Of a DNA stretch of 34,927 nt, positions 9,247-22,366 are shown piece by piece. Made by a program: the position numbers and the translations under genes. Below the pieces are notes generated by a model. That model was not told where the DNA came from, searched no databases, and saw nothing but the letters and a program-made list of their open reading frames with translations. Every line of letters starts with the position of its first letter. Positions within the stretch are counted from its first letter, which is position 1. Source of the stretch: Myxococcales bacterium (lineage in GTDB: Bacteria; Myxococcota_A; Polyangia; DRWM01; JAAZOP01); NCBI GenBank assembly GCA_012797735.1, contig JAAZOP010000401.1, positions 1-34,927 on the forward strand, written 5' to 3'.

Positions 9247-11133
9247 TCAGAACGACTCGTACATCCCCGGGTCGGGGCGGGCGCCGGCGTACGGCAGCGC
9301 GACGCCGGTTCCGGCCGTCCAGGTGAGCGGCTCGGCGAGGGTCAGGGTGCGCGCGGCGTGGTCGACCGCCGCGACCCGCACCGCCCGGTCTTGACCCTCG
9401 AGCTGGATCAGGTCGCCGGCGACCAACCCCTCCCCGTCGCTGAAGTAGCCGCTGTCCTCCACGGCCAGGAGGGTCGCGCCGGTGCCGGCGTTCGTCGTGC
9501 GCGTGAGGAACTCGCCGGCATCGATGCACGGGCTGCCGGCACGCAGGTGAAAGTCGTAGAACCCGAAGTCGGACGGGTCGGGGACGCCCTCGGCGGCGAC
9601 GAAGCCCGGGTCCCCGCCTTCCTCCCAGTTCCCCCCGACGAACTGCTCGGCCTCGTTCACGTAGTAGTAGTAGATCGCGTAGGTCTGGTTGTCGTGGAAC
9701 ACGTTGTTCTTGATCGCCACGCCGACCATCGGGTTGTGCCCGGCGTCGTCGACCCAGCGGGCCAGCATCAGGCCGCACTGGAGCGGGCTCCAGTCGTCGC
9801 CGACCGGGTAGCCGTTGTGAAGGAACACGTTGGCGTAGATGTGGTTGCCGCTCGCGTCGTTGTGGTTGCCGCCGTCGGCGGACAGCCCCAGGCCGCTGGC
9901 GTCGTTGTGGTAGAACGCATTGCGCCGGATGATGTTGTCGCGCGTGCGGACCGACAGGCCCGTCGATGAGTCGTTGTCCGCCGGCAACCCCGAGAAGGCG
10001 ATGCGGTTGCGGTCGATCACGTTGCGGACGTTCCGGTCCGGGAAGCTGGTGTTGAGGATCACGTTGCGGTTGCCGCAACGTCCGCCGGTCACCGTCCGGT
10101 GACACTCGTACCACTCCTCGTTGTGGAAGGTGTTGCCGCGCACGACGTTGCGGTTCGAGTAGACCCCGAGGATGTGGTGCCCGCCGTAGGCGAAGGTGTT
10201 GCGCACCACCAGGTTGCGGTCGCTCTCGTCGACCACGTTGTCGTTGCCGATGTCGAGCACGCAGGCGTTGTCGTCCCACGCGCCCTCCGAGCCGGATTCG
10301 CTGCCGTAGCGGGCGAAGACGCAGTCGTGGATCCGGTTGTCGGTCGACCCTTCGTAGATCCGCGAACCGGCCCAGGTCGTCGGACCGCCCGGGTTCTCGA
10401 AGCTGCAGTACCCGACGTGGACGTGGTGCGACCCCTGCACGTACAGGTTGCGCTCGCAGTCGATGAACCGCAGGCCCCGGATCGTGACGTAGCTCCGGCC
10501 CTGCAGCCGCACGCAGTAGACGCTCCCGGTGAACGTCACCACCTCGTCCCCGTACGCCGCATACGCGATCCGCTCGGCGTCGGAAGCCCCGGAGTTCTCC
10601 GGCTGGATCGTCTCCCCCGCGTAGGTCCCCGCGCGGAGGTAGACGGTGTCGCCCGCGACGAGCGTGGCGTTGGCCTTGGCCACGGTGCACCAGGGCTGCG
10701 TCTCGGTGCCCGGGTTGGAATCCGCGCAGGGGCCGCCGATCGAGTCCCGGTCGACGAAGAAGACGCGGCCTCCGCCCAGGCAGTCCTCGTCGGCGACGCC
10801 GTCGCAGTCGTCGTCCAGGCCGTTGTGGCAGACCTCGGCGGCTCCGGGGTGGATCGCGCCGTCCTCGTCGTCGCAGTCGTCGCCCAGACACGAGCCGTCC
10901 CCGTCGATGTCGATGCACGGCCCGGCGTCGCCGTCCCGCGCCGCATCGTCGCGGGCGTCGTCCGGGCGCCCGTCGGCGTCCGGCGCGTCCGCGTCGCCGC
11001 CGGCCTCCGCCCCGACCTCCGCCCCGACATCGTCCGCAGCGTCCGTCGCGTCGTCGCCTCCGCAGGCGGCCCAGAGCAGCATCCAGGTTCCGAGCCACAG
11101 AACCGCTCCGCCGCACCAGGGGTTCTCGCGCAT
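9247..11133 (-). CDS. Lipoprotein with MopE-type motif and right-handed parallel beta-helix domain
   Basis: Signal/lipobox (MLLWAACGGDD); DCDDEDGAIHPGAAEVCHNGLDDDCDGVADEDC (MopE-like); repeated NVVRGNTFHNEE/NRNVILNTSF pattern typical of beta-helix proteins. Confidence 0.88.
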   Translation of the reverse strand: MRENPWCGGAVLWLGTWMLLWAACGGDDATDAADDVGAEVGAEAGGDADAPDADGRPDDARDDAARDGDAGPCIDIDGDGSCLGDDCDDEDGAIHPGAAEVCHNGLDDDCDGVADEDCLGGGRVFFVDRDSIGGPCADSNPGTETQPWCTVAKANATLVAGDTVYLRAGTYAGETIQPENSGASDAERIAYAAYGDEVVTFTGSVYCVRLQGRSYVTIRGLRFIDCERNLYVQGSHHVHVGYCSFENPGGPTTWAGSRIYEGSTDNRIHDCVFARYGSESGSEGAWDDNACVLDIGNDNVVDESDRNLVVRNTFAYGGHHILGVYSNRNVVRGNTFHNEEWYECHRTVTGGRCGNRNVILNTSFPDRNVRNVIDRNRIAFSGLPADNDSSTGLSVRTRDNIIRRNAFYHNDASGLGLSADGGNHNDASGNHIYANVFLHNGYPVGDDWSPLQCGLMLARWVDDAGHNPMVGVAIKNNVFHDNQTYAIYYYYVNEAEQFVGGNWEEGGDPGFVAAEGVPDPSDFGFYDFHLRAGSPCIDAGEFLTRTTNAGTGATLLAVEDSGYFSDGEGLVAGDLIQLEGQDRAVRVAAVDHAARTLTLAEPLTWTAGTGVALPYAGARPDPGMYESF

Positions 11134-11155
11134 CCCATCCTCCCGCCGGCCGCGC

Positions 11156-11683
11156 TCAGTACGAGCAGCGCTCCGGGTAGTACGACTCGTTGGCGTACAA
11201 CTCGTCGCCGATCCCGGTCTCCTTGTAGAGCATCACGGTCGTCCCGTCGGCCAGGATGCCGTCGATGCGGATGGAATCGATCTCCCAGCTCAGCTCGAAG
11301 AAACCGCCGCCGCTGTTCCAGATGCGGAACCGATCGAGGTCGCCGACCGCGATCGGCGTGGAGAGATGGATCTGGAACACGTCGGTCTGGTGCGCCTCGA
11401 AGTCGTTCGCCGGGGAGTCGAGCAGCGTGCAGGAGTAGTCGCCCTCGGAGCGCCGCTTGTAGCAGAAGTGGATGTCCATGTCGGTGCCCTCGTCGCCCGT
11501 GCGGATCGTGACGACGAAGGCGCTGATCGGCAGGGCCGGCGCCGGCCCGCAGGTGTAGTCCGGCCCGCAACCGCAGCCGGTTTCCCCGGCCAGCAGCAGC
11601 CACAGTCCGAAACCGCCGGCGAGCGCCCGCGGCAACGCTCCCGTCGCACGCAACGCCACCTTCCGCCCGGTCTTCTCGCGCAT
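11156..11683 (-). CDS. Small secreted/lipoprotein-like hypothetical protein
   Basis: MREKTGRKVALRATGALPRALAGGFGLWLLLAGETGCGCG signal followed by a beta-rich domain (DVFQIHLSTPIAVGDLDRFRIWNSGG). Confidence 0.7.
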   Translation of the reverse strand: MREKTGRKVALRATGALPRALAGGFGLWLLLAGETGCGCGPDYTCGPAPALPISAFVVTIRTGDEGTDMDIHFCYKRRSEGDYSCTLLDSPANDFEAHQTDVFQIHLSTPIAVGDLDRFRIWNSGGGFFELSWEIDSIRIDGILADGTTVMLYKETGIGDELYANESYYPERCSY

Positions 11684-11875
11684 CGTCCCCTCCCCTCCGC
11701 GGGACGGCGGCGGGTCGCTCCGTCGCGGCCCCGGCCCGGAGATCCGTCGGCCGGAATGGTACGGCGCTTCGCGGCGCGGCGCCAGGCTTCGACCTCGAAC
11801 CCTGAACTCTTCCACTCGCTTCCCGACTCGCCTCCCCGCCCAACGTCCGGTTGGACCGTCCGAGGCGGAGCCGCG

Positions 11876-14800
11876 CTAGGGACTCGCGGTTTCCGGCGGG
11901 CGGCAGTCGAGCGGCACGCTGGAGAGGACGCAGCCCCGCTCGTTGCAGCTCCAGGTCTCGTCGAGGACGTCGCGCTGGTTGCACGGGCCGTCCGCGCAGT
12001 CCGTGCGCACGACATCGGCGAGCCGGCCGTCCGCGAAGCGCACGGCGAGGCGGCTGGCGGCGCTGCCGGTGAACGGGCCGCGCGGGGGCGCGGCGAGCGC
12101 GTCGTTGGCGTCGTGGTGCTGGACGGCCAGTTGTCGTTCGCAGGGCGGCGGCGCGGGCCCCAGGTCGCGCACGGAGCGTTTCGGGATTCCCAGGGCGTTG
12201 CCCGCGGGGTGGCCGCCCGCGGCGCGCCAGACCTCGGTCCGCGGGCCGGCCAGGCGCGCCGGTCCCGCGGGCGACGGCGCAAGCGCGGCGTCCGGCACGC
12301 CGGCCAGCGCCGTCTCGCAGTACACGACCTGCACCCCCTCCTCCCGCCGCTCGCCGACCGCGCACTTCCCGTCCGGCCCCAGCACCGTCACGCGGGTCCG
12401 CACGCCGTCCGGGGTCCGCTCCTCGCGATAGCCCATCGCGCCGATCGCGTCGCCGACCGGGTTGGCATCGACCCCGACGAAGAACGTCTCCTCGACGCCG
12501 CGCCCGCGGAAGAAGAACAGCGTCTGCACCTCCGAGCCCCAGGCCAGCCCGAGCGGCGCGGCCCGGCCGACGTGGTCCCGCGACTGGATCGCGACGATCT
12601 CGCCGCCGCGCCGCCCGACGCCCTGGTCCTCGCGGAAGTAGAACAGGAACCCGCGATCGCCGGCGAGAGCGACGCCGGTCGTGCCGAGCCCCGGCCAGCC
12701 GGGCGGCGGCGCGAACGGGGCCGGGCCGGCGCCGGTCGTGCGGAGCCGCTGGTGGCTCGTGATCACCACCTCGATCTCCCACTGCTCGCGGTTCGGGTCG
12801 GGATCGACGTCGCGGTACAGGAACGACAGCCGCGTCCGTCCCAGCGCGTCGGCGGCGGGCCGGCCGTCGCGGCCCGCGAAGCGCACCTCCGCCAGCAGCC
12901 GTTCGCGGGTCCGCCCGTGCTCCGCGAACGAGAACTCGATCCGCTGCACCGGCTGCTCGTCCGGTTCGCAGCGTTCCCAGCGGCCCGGCGCCACGCACCA
13001 GACGTCCCGCGTCCAGCCCGTGCGATCGACCGCCAGGATCCGCGCCGGATAGCCGTTCTCGTACTCGACGCGCAGCCGGACCGCGGGCGCCAGCAGATCC
13101 TCGAGCCACGCCGGCGGGGTGCCGGGGACGGGGTCCCGGGCGTACCGTTCGTCGGCGCCTTCGAGCCAGCGGCCGTCGGGGGCCAGCGCGGGGATCACGC
13201 CCCACAGCCACGACTCCTCGGGGTGGGCGAGCGCGTCGAGCCAGCCGTGCGCGGGAGCCGGCAGGCCGGTCGGCCAGGAGACGACGACGTCGAGCGCCTC
13301 GCCGGCCTCGTCGACCTGGAACGCCACCAGGCGTCCCGCCTCGGCGCGCACCGTCGCCGCATCCTCGGCCCGCGCGGGCACGGGGGCGAGATCGGGGCCG
13401 AGGCGCCAGCCGCGGGCGTAGACCGGCTCGGCGCCGACCGGCGCCCCCGGCCCGGGCGACCGCTCGTCCTCGGTGGGATACAGCAGCCGCACGGTGACGA
13501 GGACGGCGGCGGCGAGACCGGCCACGATCCAGGTCCAGATCAGCGGATGCTGGCGCAGCCGCTGGCGCACGCCGCGGCGGGGCACGGCGTCCGGTTCCTC
13601 GGCGACGCAGCGGGCGACGTCGCGCACCGGATGCGCCGCGGCGACCCAGCGGCGGACGACGTCGGCCCGGAAACGGTACCCCGCCTCGCCGCGCTCCAGG
13701 TCGCCGGCCTCGACCAGCGCATCGAGCGCGCCGCGGAGGGCCGCGCGGTCGACCTCCACCGTGGCGTCCGCCCGTCCTTCCGCCAACACCGCCTCGGCCC
13801 GCTCGATCGACACGAACTGCGCGTCGTCGTCCAGCTCCGCGGCGAGCACGGAGGCGACGACGCGGCCCAGGAACCCGAGGCCGCGCCACCAGGCGAGGAA
13901 GAACGGCAGCGCCAGCTCCTCGTCGTCGACGTCCTCCAGCGCCTGCTCCAGCTCCTCGGCGGTGCAGCGGGAGGCCCCCGCGTCGCGCAGCCGGTCGAAC
14001 AGCGCGCGGCAGACCGCCTGGACGAGGAACGGGTGGCAGGCGGTGGCCCGCAGGATCGCCGGCATGACGTCCGCCTCCAGATCGACCGCCCCCGCCAGCG
14101 GCTCGCGCACCAACCGTTCCGCCGCCGCCGGCGGCAGGAACGACACGGCGCGGTGGACGGCGCGCAGCCCGAGCCGGCCCCACATCTCCGGGTCGCGCTG
14201 GTCCATCCGCCAGCCGCCGGCGAACAGCAGCGACACGGGGAGGTTCGCGTCGAGGATCCCGCCCAGCCCGTCGATCACCTCGACCCCGATGTGACCCGCA
14301 TGCACCCACCGCTCGAGCTGCTCGTAGTGGTCGACGAGCAGCAGCAGCCGGGCCGGCTTCGCCGCGCCGACGGCGGCCTGGAGGAAACGCCGGAACAGCT
14401 CGTTCGGCGACCGCTCGCGCTCCCCCGGCAGCAACGACTCCGCCGCGGCCACCGGGCGCCCCGCCGCCCGCAACCGCTCGACGACGGCCTGCGCGAACAG
14501 GCGCCAGACCCCGGCGGAGCCGCGGGGGCGCGGGCAGGCCGCCAAGTCCACGAAGACCGGCAACACCCCGTCGCCCAGCGCGCCGCTTTCGATCTGCGTC
14601 AGGATCGAGGTCTTCCCGATCTGCCGGGAGCCCCAGAGCACGACGAGCGCCGCGCCCGCCTCGACTCCTTCCACCGGCCGGAGCAGCTCGCCCCGCAGGG
14701 CCTCCAGTTCGGCCTCGCGTCCCACGAACAGCGCGGGGTCCCGTACCGGGCCCGCGGTGACGTACGGGTTCGCACCCAGCCGGCGTCGTGTCTCAGCCAT
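11876..14800 (-). CDS. Membrane-anchored AAA/STAND-like NTPase with winged-helix-like segment, one TM helix and C-terminal extracytoplasmic beta-rich domain
   Basis: VVLWGSRQIGKTSILTQ (Walker A), LLLLVDHYEQLERW (Walker B-like), HPLIWTWIVAGLAAAVLVTVRLLY TM, long C-terminal domain with several Cys; start [32 protein letters not shown]. Confidence 0.82.
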   Translation of the reverse strand: MAETRRRLGANPYVTAGPVRDPALFVGREAELEALRGELLRPVEGVEAGAALVVLWGSRQIGKTSILTQIESGALGDGVLPVFVDLAACPRPRGSAGVWRLFAQAVVERLRAAGRPVAAAESLLPGERERSPNELFRRFLQAAVGAAKPARLLLLVDHYEQLERWVHAGHIGVEVIDGLGGILDANLPVSLLFAGGWRMDQRDPEMWGRLGLRAVHRAVSFLPPAAAERLVREPLAGAVDLEADVMPAILRATACHPFLVQAVCRALFDRLRDAGASRCTAEELEQALEDVDDEELALPFFLAWWRGLGFLGRVVASVLAAELDDDAQFVSIERAEAVLAEGRADATVEVDRAALRGALDALVEAGDLERGEAGYRFRADVVRRWVAAAHPVRDVARCVAEEPDAVPRRGVRQRLRQHPLIWTWIVAGLAAAVLVTVRLLYPTEDERSPGPGAPVGAEPVYARGWRLGPDLAPVPARAEDAATVRAEAGRLVAFQVDEAGEALDVVVSWPTGLPAPAHGWLDALAHPEESWLWGVIPALAPDGRWLEGADERYARDPVPGTPPAWLEDLLAPAVRLRVEYENGYPARILAVDRTGWTRDVWCVAPGRWERCEPDEQPVQRIEFSFAEHGRTRERLLAEVRFAGRDGRPAADALGRTRLSFLYRDVDPDPNREQWEIEVVITSHQRLRTTGAGPAPFAPPPGWPGLGTTGVALAGDRGFLFYFREDQGVGRRGGEIVAIQSRDHVGRAAPLGLAWGSEVQTLFFFRGRGVEETFFVGVDANPVGDAIGAMGYREERTPDGVRTRVTVLGPDGKCAVGERREEGVQVVYCETALAGVPDAALAPSPAGPARLAGPRTEVWRAAGGHPAGNALGIPKRSVRDLGPAPPPCERQLAVQHHDANDALAAPPRGPFTGSAASRLAVRFADGRLADVVRTDCADGPCNQRDVLDETWSCNERGCVLSSVPLDCRPPETASP

Positions 14801-16847
14801 CCTGCTTGCCATCCTTCTTCCGGACCCCGGGTCCGGCTCCACGACCTGCGGCATCCGGCGCGTCGGGCGGCTCGGCCAACGCCGCCGCGTCGGTGCGCAG
14901 CCGCGCCAGCGCCAGCTCGATGCGCCGGTAGGGATCCTCGGGAACGGACGCCGGCGCAGCGGAAGAACCGCCCGGGTCGCCCGCGCCGCCGCCGGCTGCC
15001 TCCGCCGGTCGGATCTTGTCCTCGAGGCCCGACTCGACCGGCCGCTCCGCATCTTCGGTGCCCGCCGCCGCCGGCCGGACCGCGTCCTCGACCCCCGACT
15101 CGACCGGCTGCTCCGCATCTTCGGTGCCCGCCGCCGCCGGCCGGACCGCGTCCTCGACCCCCGACTCGACCGGCCGGACCGGCACCGCGGCGGCTCCCGG
15201 GACGGATCGCTCTGCGGCGGCCGGGGGAGATCCGGGATCGCTGGAACCGAAACCGCCCGCCCTCCGGGGAGGGACGGGGTCTTCCGCGGCGGGGCTTCCC
15301 GCATCCGCAGCGCCGCCCGGGCCGGCGGAGGAAGGACGGAACAGCCGGCCGGGGGTGCGGCCGGCGGCGAGCAACAGGGCGAGGGCGGCGAGGGCGGCGA
15401 GGAGGATGCCGCCGGCCGCGGCGAGCCGGCCCGTCATCGAGCGGTTCCGGTCGCCGGCAGCCGCGCCGGCCGGCCCCGCCTCGGCAGCGGGGGCGGAGGA
15501 CGCGGGGCCCTCGGCTGCTCCGGCGAGCCGGGCGAGGTCGTCGCGCGAGGCGATCAGGCGCCGGTAGCCCGGGTCCAGCGTGGCGGCCTCGCGGAACGGG
15601 GCGGGATCGGGGAAGCCGAGGTCCCGGCGGCGGAGCCCCTCGAGGTACGCCAGGTGGGCGCGCACGCGGGCGGCGCGCGCGTCGCCCTCGGGGATCAGGT
15701 AGCCGGTGAGGCGCAGGATGCGGCGCGCCTCGAGGACGTTGCCGTCGGCGAGCAGCTTCTCGCCGTAGGCGAGCAGCCCGGGGATCATCTCGGCGCGCCG
15801 CGGGTACTCCGGCTCGCGGCCGAGGATCGCGCCGAAGGCCTCGTCCATCTCGGCGTAGCGCCCGTCGCGGGCGGCGGCGAGCCCCTGGGCGAGGAGGGCG
15901 TCGAGCGGCTCGAGGCGGGCGGCGTCCTGGGCGGCGAACAGGCGGTCCATCGTCTCGCGCCAGTCCCACGACGTGTCGGCGCGCTCGCCCGTCAGGTCCT
16001 CGTACGACTTGCGCACCGCCCAGATCGCGTTGCGCTCGTAGCGCAGCAGCGATTCGCGGGCGGCGCGACGGACGAACGGACGGTCGGAGTTGATGAACGA
16101 CAGCATCACGTTGACGCCCTCGGCGTCCTTGACCTCGGCGATGGCGCGCAGGATGTCGGCGAGGAGCTGGTCGTCGTCGGTCTGTGCCATCAACGGGGCC
16201 CGTTCCTTGCCCATGCGCGCGAGCTGGGTGGCGATGAACTGCTTGACGGTCCCGTCCTGGACGCGGCGGGAAAGCACGAGGGCGGGGATGGCGCGGTCGC
16301 CCTTGGAACGGACGACGAGGCCCGCGGGGCGGGCGTAGGCGCCCTCGTACTGGCCGACGAACCGGATCACCTCCATCAGCGCCTCGCTGGAATCGATCGC
16401 GTCCAGGGCGGCGAGCAGGGCGGAGGTCTGCAGCACGGCGGCCCAGGACTCGCGGTAGGTCTCGTGGGGCGCGAGGATCAACACGTGGAGCAGGGGCGCC
16501 AGCGCGGTGCGGCGCGGCACCGGACTCTCGGGCGGCAGTTCGGCGGGCAGCCGGCGCAGGTAGTCCTCGACCAGCCGCTGCTGCAGGCCGTTGGCGATGC
16601 CGTTGGGGCGGAACAGCCTCTCGGCGAGCAGGGGCAGCGCGCCGGCCTGCGCTTCGCAGAGCTGGTCGAGCGCGGCGGCGCGGACAGCCATGTCGGCCGG
16701 GTCGACGAGCCGGCCGAGGAGGGCGTCGATCTCCGCGGCGGACAGGTCGGTCTCGGCCTGGGCTCGGGCGGCGGCCGGCAGGCAGAGCAGGACGGCGCCT
16801 GCCAGGCAGACCGGAACGGCGCGCGGCGGCATGGGCCGGAACGCCAT
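14793..16847 (-). CDS. Secreted/membrane HEAT/TPR-like repeat protein, single TM and repetitive acidic/proline C-terminal tail
   Basis: Signal peptide [25 protein letters not shown]; helical-repeat region; [23 protein letters not shown]; stop overlaps start of the NTPase gene by 8 bp. Confidence 0.78.
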   Translation of the reverse strand: MAFRPMPPRAVPVCLAGAVLLCLPAAARAQAETDLSAAEIDALLGRLVDPADMAVRAAALDQLCEAQAGALPLLAERLFRPNGIANGLQQRLVEDYLRRLPAELPPESPVPRRTALAPLLHVLILAPHETYRESWAAVLQTSALLAALDAIDSSEALMEVIRFVGQYEGAYARPAGLVVRSKGDRAIPALVLSRRVQDGTVKQFIATQLARMGKERAPLMAQTDDDQLLADILRAIAEVKDAEGVNVMLSFINSDRPFVRRAARESLLRYERNAIWAVRKSYEDLTGERADTSWDWRETMDRLFAAQDAARLEPLDALLAQGLAAARDGRYAEMDEAFGAILGREPEYPRRAEMIPGLLAYGEKLLADGNVLEARRILRLTGYLIPEGDARAARVRAHLAYLEGLRRRDLGFPDPAPFREAATLDPGYRRLIASRDDLARLAGAAEGPASSAPAAEAGPAGAAAGDRNRSMTGRLAAAGGILLAALAALALLLAAGRTPGRLFRPSSAGPGGAADAGSPAAEDPVPPRRAGGFGSSDPGSPPAAAERSVPGAAAVPVRPVESGVEDAVRPAAAGTEDAEQPVESGVEDAVRPAAAGTEDAERPVESGLEDKIRPAEAAGGGAGDPGGSSAAPASVPEDPYRRIELALARLRTDAAALAEPPDAPDAAGRGAGPGVRKKDGKQDG
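15031..15178. repeat. 66-bp near-perfect coding tandem repeat (~2.2 copies)
   Basis: GACTCGACCGG... recurs at 15031, 15097 and 15163; encodes (R/Q)[21 protein letters not shown] on the minus strand. Confidence 0.9.
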
Positions 16848-16852
16848 CGCGG

Positions 16853-17140
16853 CTACCCCACGATCGAGAACGCGGCGAAGCGCGTCGGCGCCTCGTGCCA
16901 TTGCAGTTCGACCGAGGCGACGCGCGCCGCCGGCGGGCCGCGGCGGCACCATTCCGCCAGCCGTTCCACGGCCTCGCGCGGACCCGTCGCCACCAGCTCG
17001 ACCGAACCGTCGGGCAGGTTGCGCACCGTCCCGCCCAGCCCGAGCCGCCGCGCCTCGGCCGCCGCGTGGGCGCGGTAGCACACCCCCTGGACGCGACCGC
17101 GCACGCGCATGGTACAGGTGCTGTCGACCATCCGCATCAC
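16853..17140 (-). CDS. acyP: Acylphosphatase
   Basis: [58 protein letters not shown]. Confidence 0.92.
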   Translation of the reverse strand: MMRMVDSTCTMRVRGRVQGVCYRAHAAAEARRLGLGGTVRNLPDGSVELVATGPREAVERLAEWCRRGPPAARVASVELQWHEAPTRFAAFSIVG

Positions 17141-17289
17141 GCTCCGCCGCGGATCTAACAGACCGGACCGGGGGGTTCAACCGCGCCGCGGCCGGACGCC
17201 GCGCGCGCCTTGCGCGGGCGGCCCCGACGGGCGACAATGGCGCCCGGCCGCCCGGGGGGCCCGACGGCGGGCAAGGAGAGAGAGGAACC

Positions 17290-19332
<2,043 letters not shown>

Positions 19333-19339
19333 CGGGCGC

Positions 19340-20452
19340 ATGGCGCTGCGGATCGAGCAGGACCGGGCGCGCTTCCGGCAGATCATCCGGGGCAAGGTGC
19401 GCCAGAACCTGCGCAAGTACATCGCCAAGGGCGAGCTGATCGGCCGCCAGGGCAAGGACGTCGTCACCGTCCCGCTCCCCGAGATCCACCTCCCCCGCTT
19501 CCGCTTCGACCCCAAGCAGCAACAGGGCGTCGGCCGCGGCAAGGGACAGCCCGGCGACCCGCTCTCGCCGGGCGAGGAGGAGGAGGGCGAGGGGACGGGC
19601 GAGGCCGGCGACCGGCCCGGCGAACACGTGCTGGAAGAGGAGCTGACGATCGCCGAGCTCGCCGAGATCCTCGGCGAGGAACTCGCCCTGCCCCGCATCG
19701 AGCCCCGCGGCCGCCACGAGATCCGCTCGAGCAAGTACAAGCTCACCAGCGTCCGCCGCACCGGCCCCGAGTCGCTCCGCCACTTCAAGCGCACCTTCAA
19801 GGAGGCGCTCAAGCGCCAGATCGCCTCCGGCCTCTACGACCCCCGCCGGCCCCTGATCGTCCCCGTGCGCCAGGACAAGCGCTACCGCTCCTGGAAGCAC
19901 ACCACCGAGCCGTTCTCCGCCGCCGTGATCCTCTACATGATGGACGTCTCCGGCTCGATGGGCGACGAACAGAAGGAGATCGTCCGCATCGAGTCGTTCT
20001 GGATCGATACCTGGCTGCGCTCGCAGTACCAGGGCCTCGTCTCGCGCTACGTCATCCACGACGCCACCGCCCGCGAGGTCGATCGCGACACCTTCTTCCG
20101 CACCAAGGAGAGCGGCGGGACGATCATCTCCAGCGCCTACAAGCTGGCCCTGGAGATCCTCGAGGCCGACTACCCGTCCTCCGAGTGGAACGTCTACCTC
20201 TTGCACTTCTCGGACGGGGACAACTGGTCGAGCGAGGACTCGGGCGAGTGCGTCAAGCTGCTGCGGGACGAGCTGCTGCCGCGGGCGAACCTGTTCGGCT
20301 ACGGCCAGGTCCGCTCGCCCTACGGCTCCGGGCAGTTCATCAAGGACCTGCGCGAGGCGTTCGACGGCGACGAGCGCGTGGCGTTGTCCGAGATCGAGGA
20401 CCGCGACGGGATCGTCGGCTCGATCCAGGACTTCCTCGGGAAGGGGCGCTGA
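19340..20452 (+). CDS. yeaH: YeaH/DUF444 (UPF0229) family protein
   Basis: [49 protein letters not shown]-like [14 protein letters not shown]. Confidence 0.94.
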   Translation: MALRIEQDRARFRQIIRGKVRQNLRKYIAKGELIGRQGKDVVTVPLPEIHLPRFRFDPKQQQGVGRGKGQPGDPLSPGEEEEGEGTGEAGDRPGEHVLEEELTIAELAEILGEELALPRIEPRGRHEIRSSKYKLTSVRRTGPESLRHFKRTFKEALKRQIASGLYDPRRPLIVPVRQDKRYRSWKHTTEPFSAAVILYMMDVSGSMGDEQKEIVRIESFWIDTWLRSQYQGLVSRYVIHDATAREVDRDTFFRTKESGGTIISSAYKLALEILEADYPSSEWNVYLLHFSDGDNWSSEDSGECVKLLRDELLPRANLFGYGQVRSPYGSGQFIKDLREAFDGDERVALSEIEDRDGIVGSIQDFLGKGR

Positions 20453-20454
20453 CG

Positions 20455-21945
20455 ATGCCGGCCAAGCCCACCTCCCTCCCCCGCTACCTGCGCGAGATCC
20501 AGGCCGAGGTCGAGCACGTCGCGCGGGAGATGGGCCTCGACTTCTTCCCCGTGATCTTCGAGATCCTGACCTACGAAGAGATGAACATGGTCGCCGCCTA
20601 CGGCGGCTTCCCCACCCGCTACCCCCACTGGCGCTGGGGCATGGAGTACCGCCGCCTCGCCAAGAGCTACTCGTACGGTCTGCACAAGATCTACGAGATG
20701 GTCATCAACAACAACCCCTGCTACGCCTACCTCCTCGAAGGCAACTCGACCCTCGAACACAAGCTCGTCATGGCCCACGTGCTCGCCCACTGCGACTTCT
20801 TCAAGCACAACGCCTGGTTCGCCCCGACCAACCGCAAGATGATGGACGAGATGGCGAACCATGCCACGCAGGTCCAGCGGGCCATGGACCGCTACGGGGT
20901 GGAGACGGTCGAGCAGTTCCTGGACCACTGCCTCTCGCTGGAGAACCTGATCGACCCCGCCTTCCCGTTCGCCCCGCGGCCGGTGCGGCCGAGCGAGCCG
21001 CCCGAGGTGCCGCAGGCCGAGGAGCTGCCGCGGCTGCCGGCCAAGCACTACATGGACTCGTTCATCAACCCCCGCGAGTACCTCGAACAGCAGCGACGGT
21101 CGCGGGCCGAGCGCCAGGCGCCGGCGCGGAAGTTCCCGGCCGAACCGCAGCGCGACGTGCTGCTCTTCCTCCTCGAACACGCGCCGCTCGAACGCTGGCA
21201 GCAGAACATCCTCTCGCTGGTCCGCGACGAGGCCTACTACTTCCACCCGCAGGGCCAGACGAAGATCATGAACGAGGGGTGGGCCACGTACTGGCACTCG
21301 GAACTGATGACTAAGCGGCTCTGCAAGGCCTCGGAGATCGTCGACTACGCCGACCACGCCTCGATGGTCACCGCCACCTCCGGCGGGCGGCTCAACCCGT
21401 ACAAGCTCGGGCTCGAGCTGTTCCGGGACATCGAGGAGCGCTGGAACGCGGGCCGCTTCGGCAAGGAGTGGGAGGAGTGCCAGCGGATGGAGGACCGGCG
21501 GTGCTGGGACCGCCAGCTGGGCCTCGGCCGCGAGAAGATCTTCCAGGTTCGGGCGAGCCACAACGACCTGACGTTCCTCGACGAGTTCCTGACGCTGGAC
21601 TTCTGCGTCGAGCACGACCTGTTCTCGTTCGGGTACAACGCGCGGAACAAGCGCTGGGAGATCGTCTCGCGGGAGTTCGCGGACGTGAAGGCGGCGCTGC
21701 TCCAGCAGCTCACCAACGGCGGGCAGCCGATCATCCATGTGGCGGACGGCAACTTCGAGAACAGGGGCGAGCTGCTGCTGGTGCACCGCCACGAGGGTCT
21801 CGACCTCGACCCGGCCTGGAGCGCCGAGACCCTCGCGGCCCTCGCCCGCATCTGGTCGCGTCCCGCGAACATCATCACCGAGCGCGACGGCAAGTCGGTC
21901 CGTCTCCGCCACGACGGCAACGAGCTGAAGACCTTCGACGCGTGA
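20455..21945 (+). CDS. spoVR: SpoVR/YcgB family protein
   Basis: [49 protein letters not shown]; order prkA-yeaH-spoVR. Confidence 0.95.
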   Translation: MPAKPTSLPRYLREIQAEVEHVAREMGLDFFPVIFEILTYEEMNMVAAYGGFPTRYPHWRWGMEYRRLAKSYSYGLHKIYEMVINNNPCYAYLLEGNSTLEHKLVMAHVLAHCDFFKHNAWFAPTNRKMMDEMANHATQVQRAMDRYGVETVEQFLDHCLSLENLIDPAFPFAPRPVRPSEPPEVPQAEELPRLPAKHYMDSFINPREYLEQQRRSRAERQAPARKFPAEPQRDVLLFLLEHAPLERWQQNILSLVRDEAYYFHPQGQTKIMNEGWATYWHSELMTKRLCKASEIVDYADHASMVTATSGGRLNPYKLGLELFRDIEERWNAGRFGKEWEECQRMEDRRCWDRQLGLGREKIFQVRASHNDLTFLDEFLTLDFCVEHDLFSFGYNARNKRWEIVSREFADVKAALLQQLTNGGQPIIHVADGNFENRGELLLVHRHEGLDLDPAWSAETLAALARIWSRPANIITERDGKSVRLRHDGNELKTFDA

Positions 21946-21955
21946 GAACCGTCTT

Positions 21956-22020
21956 GCCCCGAGCGACGTCGAGCGAGTCCCGAACATCCCGGGGGACGAG
22001 CCGAGGCGAAGTCGAAGGGC
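21956..22020. repeat. Imperfect palindromic (REP-like) sequence after spoVR
   Basis: gccccgagcgacgtcgagcgagtcccgaacatcccgggggacgagccgaggcgaagtcgaagggc has partially complementary arms; could act as terminator or REP element. Confidence 0.35.
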
Positions 22021-22034
22021 CGCCGCTCCGCGGC

Positions 22035-22295
22035 CGCTCCGCCGGCCGGACGTCGGACGACGGCTCACCGCCCTCGTCCGACGGCTTCGCCGACCCGCCT
22101 TGGCAGGAGGACTGCCAGCTTCCCATCTGCGACGACGCCTCCCATGTCCCGCCGGACGCGCAGGACTGATCTTCAGCCCGATCGCGCGGGGCGCCGTTGT
22201 CCCGAACCGTCCCGGATGTTACCGTTCCAACCGTGCAGGCCGGATCGGGTGCTCGCTCGGCGAAAACCAAACCGGCGTCGGATTTCCTACGCTCC
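22035..22295 (+). mobile_element. IS91/ISCR-like right-end remnant, copy A
   Basis: Shares with copy C the coding stretch [11 protein letters not shown]...PPDAQD, and with B and C the downstream end AACCAAACCGGCGTCGGATTTCCTACGCTCC. Confidence 0.7.
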
Positions 22296-22366
22296 GCACC
22301 CGGCGTGCTGCAATCCGTCCACGCGCCGCCGGCCCGCCGTTCCGGCACGCGGGGAGCGGCAGCCGC

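Noticed and set aside
9660-9672. gtagtagtagtag microsatellite-like run
   Set aside because: Codes for YYYY in the beta-helix protein; too short to propose phase variation.
10646-15709. 1687-aa plus-strand ORF and similar very long ORFs (e.g. 30732..33932 -, 10536..14309 -)
   Set aside because: GC-rich shadow frames: Arg/Pro/Ala-rich low-complexity translations antisense or out of frame to recognisable genes.
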